Source: Anarhynchus alexandrinus (lineage: Eukaryota; Chordata; Aves; Charadriiformes; Charadriidae). Taken from it: 64,000 nt of DNA. Both the position numbers and the translations under genes were made by a program. The notes under the pieces were generated by a model. That model ran no database searches, had not been told where the DNA came from, and saw nothing but the letters and a program-made list of their open reading frames with translations. The stretch covers positions 427,670-491,669 of the forward strand of contig VUYV01000015.1 in NCBI GenBank assembly GCA_008711295.1, in the 5' to 3' direction. Positions 22,601 through 35,478 of the stretch are shown here, in pieces (the stretch's first letter is position 1; the number at the start of each line of letters is the position of its first letter).

Positions 22601-25600
22601 TGGGTGAACATGGGTCCCACGCAAGCTCCACCTCGGGAAACTCCTGTGCTAGTGAGTCCTGGGTGCTGGGAAGGGGGTAGCAGGGAAGGATAACTCTGGT
22701 TTCTTGTGCTTTTTCTTACATATCTTGTAGTGGTCTCAGCTGGAGAGAGAGCCAGAGTGATGCAGCCTTTGTCCTCACAGAGCACTGCTGTTCCTGGGCA
22801 GTCTCCTCTGCCCTTTGCACTGCCAAATTTCGCCTGGTATCTATTACACCACTTATTCTTGTATTGCCGCTCCTCTGAATCATCAGAGAGTGTCATTAAC
22901 CTGCTCCCACCTTTTGTGTCGATGTCCCATGACCAGCCCCACAGGGTCCTGGGGCAGCTCACCAATGGAGCAAGCCCCATAGTTACTACCCTTTCCAAAC
23001 GCCCTGATTGCTGTAGCCACCACTCACCCACCATCAAGGCTGGGATAAGGGGTACCAGCAGAGGCTCTTCCCTGCCCTTCATCCCCAGGAGGTCTCACCT
23101 ACCCAGCGTTTCCGACATCCTGAGGAAGTAGCTGCAGATGGAGGAGCCATGAGCACTGTCCGGGAGTGAGCGTGCCGGTCCTTTGACCTCCTGTCCTGCA
23201 GGAACAAGAGCTCTCCTGGCTCCCTGCCCTGCCCTAGCAATGCTTAACCGAATGTCCCTGCCTCCCTGAAAAATCCCAGCCAGCAGAAAAAGGCAGCCGC
23301 CCGCCGGGAAGGAGAAGGAAGGCACCGCCGATCCTCTTCTTTGTCTTTGTTCGGGCAGGCAAAGTCCAAGGCTAGCTGTCACACGGAGCCATTCCTGGCT
23401 GTGGGTGTGTGCCAGCACATCCCGGAGACCCACAGGAACTGGCAACAGAAAAAAACAAGCTGGAGAAGACTTTGCCTGGGGGTATCCAGGGGAGACCAGG
23501 GCTCAGGACAGGATGCATGAAGTTGGGCAGTCTTTGTGTGCTCCCTTGTGCCTCTCTGCTCAACGTGATGAGCCCCTCCAGCTCCTTCCAGCAGAGAAAC
23601 TGTTAGGTCCCAGTTGCCCAGGGAGGTTGGTGAGGGCAGGTCTGGTATGGTGTTTGTGAGCAGCCTGGACCACATCTGGTGCTGACTGTGGAGTGAAAAA
23701 CTGCTGATGGGTCACTCCAACCCACTTTAAGTATTTTGTGTGGTCTCCCTTTTTTTTTTTTTTTTATTATTTTAAAAAGAGAGTGATTTCTGGGGACAGG
23801 AATGCTTGGGGTGGACATGGCAAGCCTCAGAGATGGGCAAAAAGTAATAGGCTGCTCTGAGAGATGCCTGCCTTCCATCTAAATCTCTTGCAGCCCCTGT
23901 TGCTATATCCAAAACACCATTTCTGGAGGGGCAAGAAGGTTCATGGTCATCCTGTGGAAAGACACCCCTTGTCACCAGCTTATCCCACAGTGGAAGAACA
24001 GCCCCAGCAGAGCAGATTGCCACCTGCCTGTGTCGGGCAGACGTGGCTACAGCTCTGAACCCCAGGAGCACCTGGGCTGTGGGAGTATGAACTTGCAGAG
24101 CTCTGGTCCACAGTGACAATGGGCTCATCCTTCTGCTGTGGCCCTGCCATGATCTATGCGTGTCACTCGCTGTCCCTCCCCTCCTTCCCTGTGTAACGGA
24201 GTAAGATCAGCTCTTCCACTCATTGCCTGCCTGGTCTATTTAGGTGAGATTGTAAGGTCTTCAGGGTCTAGTGTAGGTCTGAGTCTCTGGATACCACCCA
24301 TAAAAGTCATGGTTCCTTCATGGCCTGGACAGGTACGCATGGCTGGCATGTCCCTGGGGTCCGAGTACTGATGCTCCTTGCAGTGTGCAGGAAACCCAAG
24401 CCATGGTGCTGAGTGCTGGCACTGGCCATGGCAAATGCTTCAGCATGCTCTTTCCCTCTCTACTGTCCTGAAATCCTAGGACAAGACTGCCACAGTCCTC
24501 CAGGCCAGGGTAACCCTGCTTCGGTCATATAACACTTGTCCTGGCTGGACACATTATCTCAAGGACTCTGTAATGTGCTGGGATGGGTCCACAAGCCTTG
24601 CTCCCCACAGCTCCCTTCTCACACAAACACAGACCAAGGAGAACTCATCTCCCAAACCTCCATCAGCACCAGCAGTGGTCGCAGAGAGGCAGAGGAAGCT
24701 GAGCATGGGAGACCTCCACATGTGCCCTGCTGCTGATGGTCAAAGAGCTTGTAGAGCACACGGCAAGCATGGGAGGAAGCCAAAACTTCCATCCTGGTGG
24801 GTCTCTGCTACTCTTTTTTTAACCTCCCGTGCTGGTACATGTAAGCACTGCATCAGTTCAGTGCTAACATCACATCAGTGCTCCAGACACATTCCCTAGT
24901 GACATTCCCTGGGTTTATCCCTGCTGACACCCTGAAACTACAGCTCACCCTCCTAGCGTGCCTGGCCGGTTGTCACTAGGTTATGCGTGGCCCGTTGTGC
25001 CCATGCGAGGACACTGGAAGCCGCCTGGTTTACAGCCAGGGATGGGGCAAGGCTAGCCTGCCCAGCCTGCAGCAAGTGCATGCCAGTGAATACTTCCCAG
25101 CTAATAAAGGATGTTTTCCAGTCAGCTCCGAGCCACGCACAGCTGATGTCTCACACCAGCGCCGTTTACCTCCGCAGCAAAATAAGCTGCTGATTATGCA
25201 GCAGTAGATTAAAGGGCTTTTAATATCTTTATTGGGTACAAGATACACAAACTCAGCCTGCTAACTGTCTTCAAGGAAAGAAAAAGTGAAGGTAAATCTA
25301 AACGACCAAAGGAGAACTCAGTGCTCTATCTCCCTTTTTACAACCTGCTCAGGTTTGCAAATTATGCAGCCCCGGGTGCATTCGTGGAAATATTTGCAGT
25401 GACACGATGCAGGTTCATATCCTTGAAGAGACACATGCAACCCCCATGTCCCAGTCTTGCCCTCTCTCTTCTTGCGCTGCTGATGCTTATTTGTCCCTTG
25501 TTACTGATGGATTGTGTGGCTGGAGAGGTACTTTGTCACTCTGCCTCCCGCCTCCTGGCATGAGCAATGAGTAGAGGGGCAATGAGGGTTGCATTGATTG

Positions 25601-28600
25601 TCTCCTTCCAGCTCTTGGCAGAGCTGAGAAGCACAGGAGACATCAAAAGTCCAGATCCTAGAGACACCAAGAGCCTGGGCTTCCCTTGGTGTGACAGGAG
25701 TGGAACCCGATGGCCGGCTGGGCAGCCCCCCATCCTTGCAGCTCGTGGGGTTTCTGCTGCTGCCCATCATCCTGACACCCAGCCTCCTTGTGTACAACTG
25801 TCTTATTTGGCTTTTCTTACTTTCTGGATCCCAGCTGTGCTTTGAGGAAGGGGATGGGGATTATTATACTGGGGGGAATCACAGTAGTGGTCGCTGTGGG
25901 CTGTGCTGGTGCCTGTGCAAAGGGAACTTGCACTTCCCTTTGCAGCCGGTGCCCCAGCAAAGGCAGCAGATCCTTCCTGGGTTGTTTTTTTTTTCTTCAA
26001 AGTGGCTGCCTTCAGGAGGAAATGAAAGCATGACCCTTCTGCCACCAGTACTCTTCCTCTGGGCTCCAGATTCCGGTCAGCTCTTTAGTCTTTTATGGGT
26101 TTCCAGCCCTGCAGAGGGTGAAGCAGGTCTGCAGATCACCTGTCAGGTCTTCATCATGGATCCTAAGGCCACAGCTTAGGAACTGCTGCATTTAAGGGAT
26201 TGTGATGAAAAATGTAGAGAAAGAGGTTATCGACTGCAGAACTTGGCCCTGGAGCAGAGCCAATGTGCTTATGCAAGAGGAATAAGCAGGCAGATAAAAT
26301 CCCGCAGGAAGCGGAGCCCACAAACCCACTGCAGGATCTGAGCCACCAACAACGCCGACTTCTTCATCTTTCCTCCACTCTGAGGCTTCGGTTTCTGCTG
26401 GGTTCCCCTCCTGTCGACCTGCAGCAGGCTGCCATCCCAGCAATGGTGGCACGCAAATTGTACTGTGTTTTCTTCCATTTATCCTCTGAATGGGCCCCTT
26501 TACTCAGCAGTTATCTTTAGCCATGCTACAGGCAGGAGTCTGAACTTCTCGATCGTCTCAGTGCTCCCTGAAGACATCATGGTGCCCATAGGGCTGTGTG
26601 GGTGACCGTAAGTGAAGCAAATGTCCCCTTGTGCTGGAACACCCTCAACATCACTCCTGGCAGGTTTTGGCCCAGGTCAACTCACCTGGGCAGTAGCTGG
26701 AGGGTCCCTGCTCTTCTCTGTGCAGTCCTGGGTGTTGTTTTCTGCATGATGCTTCTGCTGGGGCTCTGTGTGTCATGGTGCGTTATTGCCTTTACTCCCC
26801 TGGAGAACAAGGTCAGCTCAGCCAGGAGAGGCTCATCCCTCAGCTCTGCACACAGCAAAAGCATTTCTCCAGCTCCCTCAGCTGCGTCGCTGGCTAATGC
26901 CTCTCATCCATCACCTGCTGAGGGATCTGAACCAGCACAAAGAGGATGCACAGCCCCACAGACCCCCAGCAGCCCCAGCACAGCCCCTTTGCCTCTGTCA
27001 CCACTGCCCCACACCATGCCTGTGGACAAGACCCTGAGAAAGGCGCAGGGTGAGAGGTGCAGGTCCTTACCCGGAGTAGCTTGGTGCAGCTCCACCAGCG
27101 TTTCTGAAGCATTGGCTGCTTCATGGGTGTTCTCACCTGGCAGCACCAGGTAAGGGATGTGGATGGTGTCACCCTGCTGCAGGCAGGAGGGGACATGGCT
27201 CCCAGTTTGCTCCAGAGCACCTGGCTTGCTGGTTAGCTTGGGATCACTTGGAACTGACAGGAAATAGGCTTCAGCCTCCGGGGATCTGAGAAGGGGGAAA
27301 AGCAAGACCAGAGGGGTGAAGGGGTGCCTGCTGCCCATGGCAGCCTGTCACCATTCAGAGATGTCATGCAGAGGCACGAAGCATTTGTTTGGTGAAAAAC
27401 ACCCAGGATGAAAAACCCAGAACCTTGAGTCTACAGGGAAGGGCCAGAACCACCCCCAGGACCTGGACTGGAAAGCTGGAATCAGGCATGTGTCAAGGCA
27501 AAGATGTGACATCCTCAGGAAAGGGGACTTGTCCATCCCTTGGTGTCCTCGGTCAGGAGTGAGGGTCAAACCTTCCTGGATCTGTAAATCCGACCTTCAA
27601 GAGTGATGCAGCCATGTCTGTGCTGAGCCACTGCTCTGCCGCCTTCAGAAGCAGCGAGTTTGGCAAAGGGATGGGGAAGCCTCAAGCCACAGGGACACAC
27701 CAGAGCCCACGCCATCCATGTTGTCACTGCTTTTGCCCATATCCCACATCCCCAGGCATCAGCACATGCCAATACCAGGGCTGGCAGGGAGCCCAGCCAC
27801 GCTGGAGAGGGCCAGAAGGGCTTTCTACCTGCTCTGCTTGTGGTTCAGTGGTTGTCATGATGGGTCAGCGGCTGGCTGCCCTGAGCCACACACTGCAGAC
27901 CGGCTCCCGATAGCTCCCTTGGTTTCTGTTCCCCAGTCACCCTCTTCCTTTCATTTTTCACATTTTTCTTTTTGACTACAAATAGCCCTGAGAGGGACTT
28001 CCCAGTCCTCATGGAGGAAGAGGCAATAATCCCTTCCTGAAGGAAGTGGCCAGGATGCTTGAAGGACCCTTCTCACCCCGGTGTAAATGAAACCAAACAA
28101 CGTCCCCGGGGCAGGAAATGTTGGAGGCAGCAAGGGCAGAGGATGCTGTCAGGACCAGGGCTCCCGAGAGCTTTGTGGAGGAAATACAGCTGCTGCTGTT
28201 AGCTCGTTAACACGCTGGGAAGGGGGGCTGCCATCGGGAACCCGGTTGTTGGGGTTCCCTGGTGCTCCTGTCCAAGCACTGCTGAGCTCCGGAGCCCCAG
28301 GTTTGCCACAAAAGCAGGCGGCATGCTGTTCAATGGCCTAGAGTCCCACTGAGGGACTCCAAGGAGTGCTTTGAGCGGGATGATTTACTACTGCTTGTTC
28401 TGCAGCTCTGTGCTGGGGATGGCTGCCATCCCCTCAAGCCACCCAGAGGTCTTTGCTTCAGAAAAAAAAATCTGCTTCTTAAGAGACTGTCTTCTTTCCC
28501 CAGGTGAAGCTACCTACACGGTGGTCTGGGGGGTCTGCAGGAAGACCTGCATTCAGGGTCTTTACTCTTGGCTGGTGCTGGGAGCTGCTGTTCCCATAGT

Positions 28601-29771
28601 GGCTGGGGCCATACCCTTCTGCAGACCCTGTCCTCCACACAGGACAGACACAGCTGAGATGACACACTTCTCTCTCGACATTGTCTAATTGGCTTGATTT
28701 GTCCGTATTAAACATTTACCATCCACAGTTAGCTCCTTCATTAGCTATGACACATCATGTTTAACCACACAGCAATATTGCAGCAGTGCCAGAGCCAGCA
28801 GCAAACGCTCGGAAAACTTCTGCAACGAGGTTAATACAGAGACCACGAGAAAATCTGGGGATGAATTCAAACAAATGTACACAAGCCTGGAAATGCATCT
28901 GAGCTGGCAGAAGATCTTAGACAAGCGTGTGCATCCACCTGCACAGCCTTCATCCCTGCCTCCTTTATTTATACCCAGCATAATGTCTTGCCTGTGGACC
29001 TGGGGGCTTGCAAGGAGGAATGAACACACATTTGGCTTGCAAACCACAGCGTTAATTAATTCCCAGCAAAGCTTCTGGGTTTCACTTTGTGGCTGTGGAA
29101 GTTCAAGGTGATACCCAAGGTAACCAGATGCCTCTCTTGCATGCCCAGGGGCACTCAGCCCCACCAGCACAGGGTGAGGGATGGGTCTTCCAGGACCGGA
29201 GAGAAACCAGGCAGGTGGGAAGGGAAAACAATTTAAGAAATTACAGAAAAAAATAAGATAAGGAGCACACGTAGGGTCCCCGCCGCCCCCAGCCCCACAC
29301 CTGAGCAGCATCAGGACCTTCGCCTCCAGGCCTTTGCCCTGAGGAAGGGTTTCTCAGCCTCCTCTCCCAGGGAAGGCATGTAAATCCTCCAAAGGCTGTT
29401 TCGAAGGGAATGTTTGCCATCTAGTGGGAAAATAGGGTCTGGGCATCCCTCTTGCCTGCAGAAGGATGGGGCTTGTGGTTGTTTTGGCAGAAGCTGGGGG
29501 TCACGTTCCCCCCCGCCCATAGCTGGGCAGCAGCTCCCAGCCCCAGCGGGGAGCTCCGGGGAGGAAGGGAATTGGGAGAGGTGGTGCTGGCTCAGCTTCA
29601 TGGGGGCAGCTCACTGGGCATTTTGCAGCCAGCCATGGATGCCTGCCTGAGTGTGGACCCCCAGCCCAAGCCCTTGGAGTGATCCCTTAGCTGACCTGGT
29701 GCCCTGCATAAGGGGGGAGCTGAAAGGAGTGCTGTGGAGTAGGAGAGAAAGCACCATGCTCTGGATAAATC
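19616..29771. other. Intergenic DNA, no supported gene
   Basis: Contains the tentative CR1 fragment near 21.4 kb, a T run followed by TTATTATTTTAAAA at about 23751-23776, and many short chance frames. A - strand frame at 27338-26904 with a plausible signal peptide is discussed as a finding, not called as a gene. No CCL27-like exon was recognised. Confidence 0.5.
21310..21440 (-). mobile_element. Possible degraded CR1 LINE fragment
   Basis: The + strand reads 'ccagtttgaacagtcccaat' followed by 'ctgctcagcattgcttcttc'. This resembles the reverse complement of the CR1 segment 'gagctgggcttgttcagcctgg'. Divergence is high and only about 60 bases are convincing, so both the call and the limits are tentative. 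Confidence 0.35.
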
Positions 29772-30045
29772 GTGCCTTCCAGGTCAGCATCCCCCTGGGG
29801 ATTGGAGCCTTCCAGGCTGGCATCCTCATGGGCATCACCGCCTTCCAGATCAGCACCCTCTTGGGGATCTGTGCCTTCTGTATTGACACCCCCATCATTC
29901 CGTGGCAATCAGTGCCTTCCAGGTCAGCATCTTCCTGAGTATTGGTGCATTCCAGGTCAGCATCCTCCTGGTCATCGGTGCTTTCCAGGTCAGCATTTCC
30001 CTGGAGATCAGTGCCTTCCAGGTCAGCAGATCCTCCTGGAGATCA
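29772..30045 (+). repeat. 33-bp tandem repeat array, eight units
   Basis: Units start at 29772, 29805, 29838, 29871, 29912, 29945, 29978 and 30011. Each begins like gtgccttccaggtcagcatc. Seven units are 33-35 bp and the fourth is 41 bp. Because 33 is a multiple of three, every frame shows an 11-residue repeat: on the + strand GAFQVSILLVI-like, on the - strand ADLEGTDLQGN-like and acidic. The extra 8 bp in unit four shifts the frame, so no single frame spans the array. That argues against coding function. It is a diverged minisatellite or an old coding repeat that has decayed. Confidence 0.85.
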
Positions 30046-31820
30046 GACAGCATCCTCCAGGAGATCCCAGGTGTAGACACAGACCTGGCACTTTTAGCAT
30101 CTTACCACCTCCAGATCCATCAGCACAGAGGTGAGTATGCCAGTGCCCAGCATGCATGTGGAGCTCAGCTGCTGCTGTATCTCCCAGCATGGAGCAAAGG
30201 CTGGGGGTTGCTTGTATGCTGGGAGGGCTCCATGTGTTGTAACCCTGCAAAGCCACATGAGACTCACAGAGTCACATTTAACTCTGGCCCATCACGTTCA
30301 GCATGCAGAGAAAGGCCCTGCTGTACAGGGCTGTCTGTCTGCCCAGCGCCTGCTCCACGCGATCCTGGAAATCCAGGGGGCACTGGAGTCCCTCAGCTGT
30401 TTGAGGAGCTCCTGCGTAGGGCTGGGCCATGCTGTCCATAACTTGTCTTTGCTTGGTCTGCCCTTGCAGACAAAGCAGCTGATATGGGAGTGGACAAAGG
30501 GGACCATGAGGTGCAGCTGGTGGGAGGAGAGCAGGCAGTGAGGCTACCCATCGCTCTCCAGGGAAGCTCCCAAAGTGTGTGCTGCTCTATTTCAGTCCCT
30601 GCCACTCTAGAGGCAGCTGGAGGAGAAGATGGAGTTTCTGCCATGGGGAAGGGGGGAGATCATCTCCTCTGAGCAAGTGACACGGCAGCTTTGAGGAGAT
30701 ATGGTCCTCATGCTGCACAGCAGAGGAGATGTGTGCATGAGGGATACACGGTGGGCACTGCTGTGGAAAGCAATATGACTGCATGTGTCGCCCAGTGCCA
30801 CCACAGTTCATGGCAGGCACATGAAACACTGGAATCTCTTGCTCGGACAACAGGACTATTTTCAGTGCAGAAGAAGCTGGCAGGAAAGTGCTGGGCTCGG
30901 TGAGCTCATCCAAAGAGATGCTGCTGCCTTGAGGATGGAGCAGCCATTTCCTCAGAGCATCACGAGCAGCAGTGCTTAGGTACAGCTAAGCTGCTGGCTT
31001 TAGCCTCCCAGCATCTCTGCGGCCACATGCTTGGTGTTTCCTGGCCATGAAAGACCAAAAGCATCCTGGAGGCCAGGAAGGGTCCAGCCCCAGCAAGCAA
31101 AGAAAGAAACAACCCATTCCTGCAGGGAGAAGCCTACAGTGGAGCAGCAAGAAGAGATGTCTCAGGCCTCTACCCTCTCCACATCTGTTTGGGTGCCAGC
31201 ACATCTGTCCTGGCAGGTGATGTCTCCCCTTCTGTCTTTCAGGAAAGAGTGGATGATGGGCAAGGAGTTTGCAGGCCTGTGGCAGCTAGAAAAAGGGAGG
31301 CAGATGAAGAGGGAGTATGGGTGATCTCAGGGGTCTCCAGAGGGCTGGGTGCTTGTACCCTCTAGCAAGACTCCAGGCAGAGGTATCCCACGTGCAGGTG
31401 AGATGAAAGCCATGGCCAGGGTGAATGCTCAGCACTGGGTTCTTAAAGCAATGTTTGGATTCACTGTCTCCCGGGGGCAGAGTCCCTGTTGCTCCTCCAA
31501 TCCCAGTGACCTGACAGTGTGAGATGGAAGTGGCTCCTGAGGGGGATGCAATCCCCTGGAGATGCCCCACACTCTCCCTTGACACTCTGGGGACCTGCAT
31601 TGGTAACAATTCCGGCTTTGTCTCCTCGTGTCAGCTGTGATGCCACTTCCATGGGGCTGGGTGCATGGGTCACACCTGGGACTTGTTTCCAAACAGGGTC
31701 CTTGCTCTGCCCATGGGCCTCCCTTTGCCAACTTTACACATTTGGCCTCTCAGACATCTCCACAAGTCAGCACCTGCACAATGAGCATCTTTGATGCTTC
31801 GGATAGTATTTGGGTGTCCA
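30046..31820. other. Intergenic DNA, no supported gene
   Basis: No domain or gene-like exon series. A consensus splice donor (cagag, then gtgagtatg) at about 30131 follows the 33-bp array, but no matching acceptor or conserved coding context is seen. Confidence 0.5.
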
Positions 31821-31825
31821 GACTG

Positions 31826-31945
31826 CCTATCCATCCACACATCCATGCATCCATCCATATATCCCTCCCTTCCTCCTTCTGTGAACCCATCCATGCATCG
31901 ATCTATACATCTGCACAGCTCCTTCCCTCAATCCATGTATCCTTC
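31826..31945 (+). repeat. Degenerate (CCAT)n simple repeat
   Basis: Interrupted runs of ccatccat, with variants such as catgcatccatccatatatc, extend over roughly 120 bases. It is simple-sequence DNA with no coding potential. Confidence 0.8.
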
Positions 31946-31999
31946 CCTCCCTGCTGAACCACTGACAGTATATGTAACCCTTCCTTTCTCCCTCACCTC

Positions 32000-34990
32000 A
32001 TGACATATATATGTTTCATGCCCCTACGGCTTCCACGATCTGCCGGAGCTGCTTTTACTTCTTTCCTTGGCTTGGGACGTGGCGGAGAAGGAAGCAGGAG
32101 CAGCCATGAGAGGTAAGTTGAGATTGTTTTGCTTCAGAGCCCTGTGCAGCCCGCCTCCTCCCCTGCAAAACACGGGCTGGTCCTGGCAGCGAGGCAGGGG
32201 GAGGAGGAGGCTAGGCCTGAGGGCCAGACCAGATATTTGGCAGGGTTGGTGGCAGTCAAGCAGCCCAGGCACCGCTGCGCAACTGTCCACAACCCGTGTC
32301 CTGCTGCAAAGGCTTTTGCCCGAGCTACTGCATTCCCAGCGGAGCCCTGCACACAGCTGGGTGGCTGGTGCACCCCAGCCCCCTGCCCAAGAGATGCTCT
32401 GGATGGGGCCACCCTGTGCTGGATGGAGATGTAGAAATGGACCTTGGTGCTGGGGACCTTCCCTGGTGCGTAGAGTTTGCCTGCTGGAAATGTTGTACCT
32501 CCGCAGGACCCAGGGCATATTCTCTTGCACTTTTCTCCTGCTGGGCTTGGGCTGGTCCCTGCCCCACGCCAGGGAGCTGGACCCATCCCTGCTCCTTGTG
32601 GATGCAGCCCACAGGCTGCTTTGGCCTGGCACAGCGTCGGCATCCCCAGGCCTGGCTTGTACCGGCTCCCCGGCGATCTTGGCCACAGCATCCACCCCGG
32701 GGAGGGTGGGATACAGCAGCAAGGCAAGTTTGGAAGTGCCTCTGCCTACTCCGGGCAGGGTGCATCCAGGCAGGGCTCCAGCCTGCGGCAGGCAGCGTCC
32801 TGCTCGCTCAGCGGCTGCGCGAGCCACCGAAGAGCCTGAGCCCTGGAGGAAGTGCCCTGGCCCCGCGGTGGGACAGGGAGGTGCCGGTGCTGGGACTGCT
32901 CTCATGGTCCCTTCCTGTTTTTCTTCTCCACGGCTTGAAGGCAAAGTTGACTTTGGCATTGGAGCTCTGTCCTTTATCCCAGATTGCTGTTCACCCCAGC
33001 CCTCCCCTTGCATCTTCACTGGTCCAGCGGAAAGCCCTGCTCGCTCATGTCCTGCCCCAGGGCATCCTCCCCCAGGGCAGCTGGCACTGCAGCACCCAGC
33101 ACCAAGCATCTTTACCCCCCTGAGCACCGAATTTGCTGCTTCCTTGGGGTCCCTGATGCCCATATGTCACATTTACAGGCTGCTGGTGTGGGGGGCCGAG
33201 CCATGGGGCCACAGTGCAGGCAGGCAGGACTTCGTGGTGGCGTGCAGACCTCTCGCCTGCTCTTGGTATCTCCAGCTGCCAAATAGGTGACAGATCCTGT
33301 CTCTAAAGCTCCCATCAGAGAGGAAAGGAGTCACCCTCCAGGGCTGAGGGCAGCAGGATGCAGTGATGAGGACCAGATGTACATCTCCTACCCTCAAGCT
33401 GCCCTGGTCACCAGAACTGGGTGTCCCCGCTGCCTCATCAGTCAAGCCCCAGCTGAGGACAGGGACACAGGGCTCGGCACATGGGGACAGCACAGTTATG
33501 GGTCCCCTCTGACTGTCATTTCTCGTCTACCCACCTCTGCTGGCCTGCACAATGCAGGCACATGTTCCCTTCTGGATGTGTGAGGTTCCAGGGGTCTCTG
33601 CTCCCCCAGCCAGCAGCAACCCCCTTCTATTTGGAGTGTGCTGACTTTCTGGAGCTAATAAGCAGGCAGGATATGGGGGCCAGCACCGCCAGCTCACACT
33701 CTCTCCCATTTTCTGGCCATTGTGCTTCTGTGTCTCGAGCAGGCGTCAGCCTCTAAACCAGCACCAGGTGCTGAGAAACCACTGAGCTCAGTTTGCAAAC
33801 ACTGGAGTCACAGTTACGGGGCAGACATCATCTGCATGCAAAAGCATCCTATGGACAACCACAGCCCTGATCCCCTCCACTGTGGCAGAGGGGTGGGATC
33901 TGGTGGTGAAAAGAGCAGGTTTCCAAGCAGAAAGGGCTGCCCATGCCATGCTGGGGAACAAGGGGAGACAAGGGTGACCGTGACACATCAGAAAGGGTGC
34001 TGGCTGGGTTGGATGCTGGGGACCAGAGCCCAGCAGGTGATGGTAGCATGGCACAGCTGGAGCTCGCAAGTTCTGAGATGCACCTGGAGGAAGCGATGTG
34101 GCTGTTGGGCCGAGAAACCCAAGCAGGATCCAGCCTCTTACACCTCTCCAGCTTAGTGACCTGCCTTACTTGCTCCGTGGAGAGCCCTGCTCCTGTCCAA
34201 GGATGGTGCCACCCCAGTAGCACACCGTAGATGGAGGGCTGAGCCCCATCTCCCCCATCCAGGGTGAGTGCACTCCCCAGGGGCAGCGAGGGGCTGGGAA
34301 CCCACAAAGTCAAGCACCGGCACGGGCAGCCCCCATGCACGTGGGGTGGGAGTGCAGGGGCACCCAGTGAGGGCAGAGGTGTCTGTGGGCACATAAGCCT
34401 TTGGAAAAGGCACATCTCTGCCCTGGTCCCCTCCAACCCAGTCCCCACGAGGACCCCTTCGGGAGGTCCCAATCCTCCAGGTTCCCTCTGCATCTCGGGT
34501 TCAAGGGCAGCCCTGGTGCCCAGCCAGGCGCGACACATCTCCCTGGCGGGGTGGGCGCAGCATCCCACCCCGTGCTGGCTCTGCTCCCCGCGCTCCCCGC
34601 ACCACCGCTGCCTGACTTTCCACCCAGCCCCATCTGGATCTCATCGGGCTGCTGGCGCTGAGCACCAAGGTCGGGAGGTGCCAACAGATGGAAGCCATTA
34701 GAGGGGCCGGGTCGACGCACGGGGAGGGGGGCCACATGCTGAGCAAGGGGGGCTGTGCAGAGGGTCCCGTCCCCGCTGCCAGGCTGGCGAGGGCAGGGNC
34801 AGGCAAGAGTCTCTCTCAGCCCCTCCAGGTGCCTGGGGAGGGGGCTGACCTGTTTGGGGACCAGTCCTGCTGCCCGCCCACCTCCTGCAAGGACCGTCCC
34901 CAAGCTGGCATCTCACCCGGTGCCACTCACCTCTTCCCTGGCCCAGCACCACCTGCAAGGCGGGTCTAGCCTGGGCAGTGCCAACGCTAC
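32000..34990. other. GC-rich DNA 3' of IL11RA, no supported gene
   Basis: The longest frames of the window (407 codons on +, 379 on -, both at about 32.0-33.3 kb) overlap on opposite strands. Their composition is rich in W, C, P, G and S and shows no domain. In mammals CCL27 is encoded here, tail-to-tail with IL11RA; no signal peptide exon or CC exon of that kind was recognised. There is one ambiguous base at 34799. Confidence 0.5.
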
Positions 34991-35478
34991 CCCCTTTATT
35001 GGCATCACTGCTCCCTCCCGCTACGGCACGGTGGAGAGGGGCAGAGGGGGGGGGGTGTCCCTTCTGCCTGCTGGTGGCTGTTGGGGGGTGACGGGCAGGG
35101 CTCAGCACCCCCTGCTCACTGATGCCCGGCACCCCTGGGAGCCTGCACCCATGATCCCCTTGACACTAGGCAGTGAAGTGGGGCTGGCTCAGTGTCTTAT
35201 CCCCATGTGTTAAGCAGCTCTCGGCGGTGGGGCTGGCCCACCGCCCTGAGTCGGAGGTGCCTCCAGATGGCTCCTGGCAGGCACGGGTAGCCCAAAGCTC
35301 CTGGGAGCAGAGCATCTCTCCTTAGGGTCCATCCTGCATCCCCAGGGTGCTGGGGGCTCCGGCAATGTCCACGGCTGTGGGGTGACCCGGGAGGCGTGGG
35401 GTCCTTGGGTGCCAGCAGCGGCATCAAGTCCCACGCGTGGGCAAGCAGGTGCAGGGAGCTGGGATCGGCCGGAGCTCA
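34990..35478 (-). other. IL11RA: IL11RA 3'UTR and poly(A) signal
   Basis: About 480 bases follow the IL11RA stop codon on the - strand before AATAAA at 35000-34995. A G-rich run on the + strand (about 35045-35058) lies inside it. The end is inferred from the hexamer. Confidence 0.6.

Noticed and set aside
22513..23082. 189-codon - strand frame checked for retroviral or enzyme similarity
   Set aside because: No catalytic or zinc-binding motif was found and no flanking LTR-like repeats are visible.
26596..27153. + strand frame with a hydrophobic stretch (ALLCAVLGVVFCMMLLLGL)
   Set aside because: It overlaps the - strand secretory-looking frame, has no conserved extracellular or cytoplasmic motif, and hydrophobic runs arise easily from T-rich DNA. 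Not supported as a membrane protein.
29772..30045. Pentapeptide-repeat protein suggested by ADLEG/TDLQG on the - strand
   Set aside because: The period is 11 residues, not 5, and the frame breaks in the fourth unit.
32941..33120. Frame with CC residues (FIPDCCSPQPSPCIF) as a possible CCL27 exon
   Set aside because: The cysteine spacing, the downstream proline-rich sequence and the missing third-exon block do not fit a chemokine.
32067..33290. 407-codon + strand frame, the longest clean frame
   Set aside because: It overlaps a 379-codon frame on the other strand, is rich in W, C, P and G, shows no domain, and runs through GC-rich non-coding DNA. Length alone is expected from the base composition.
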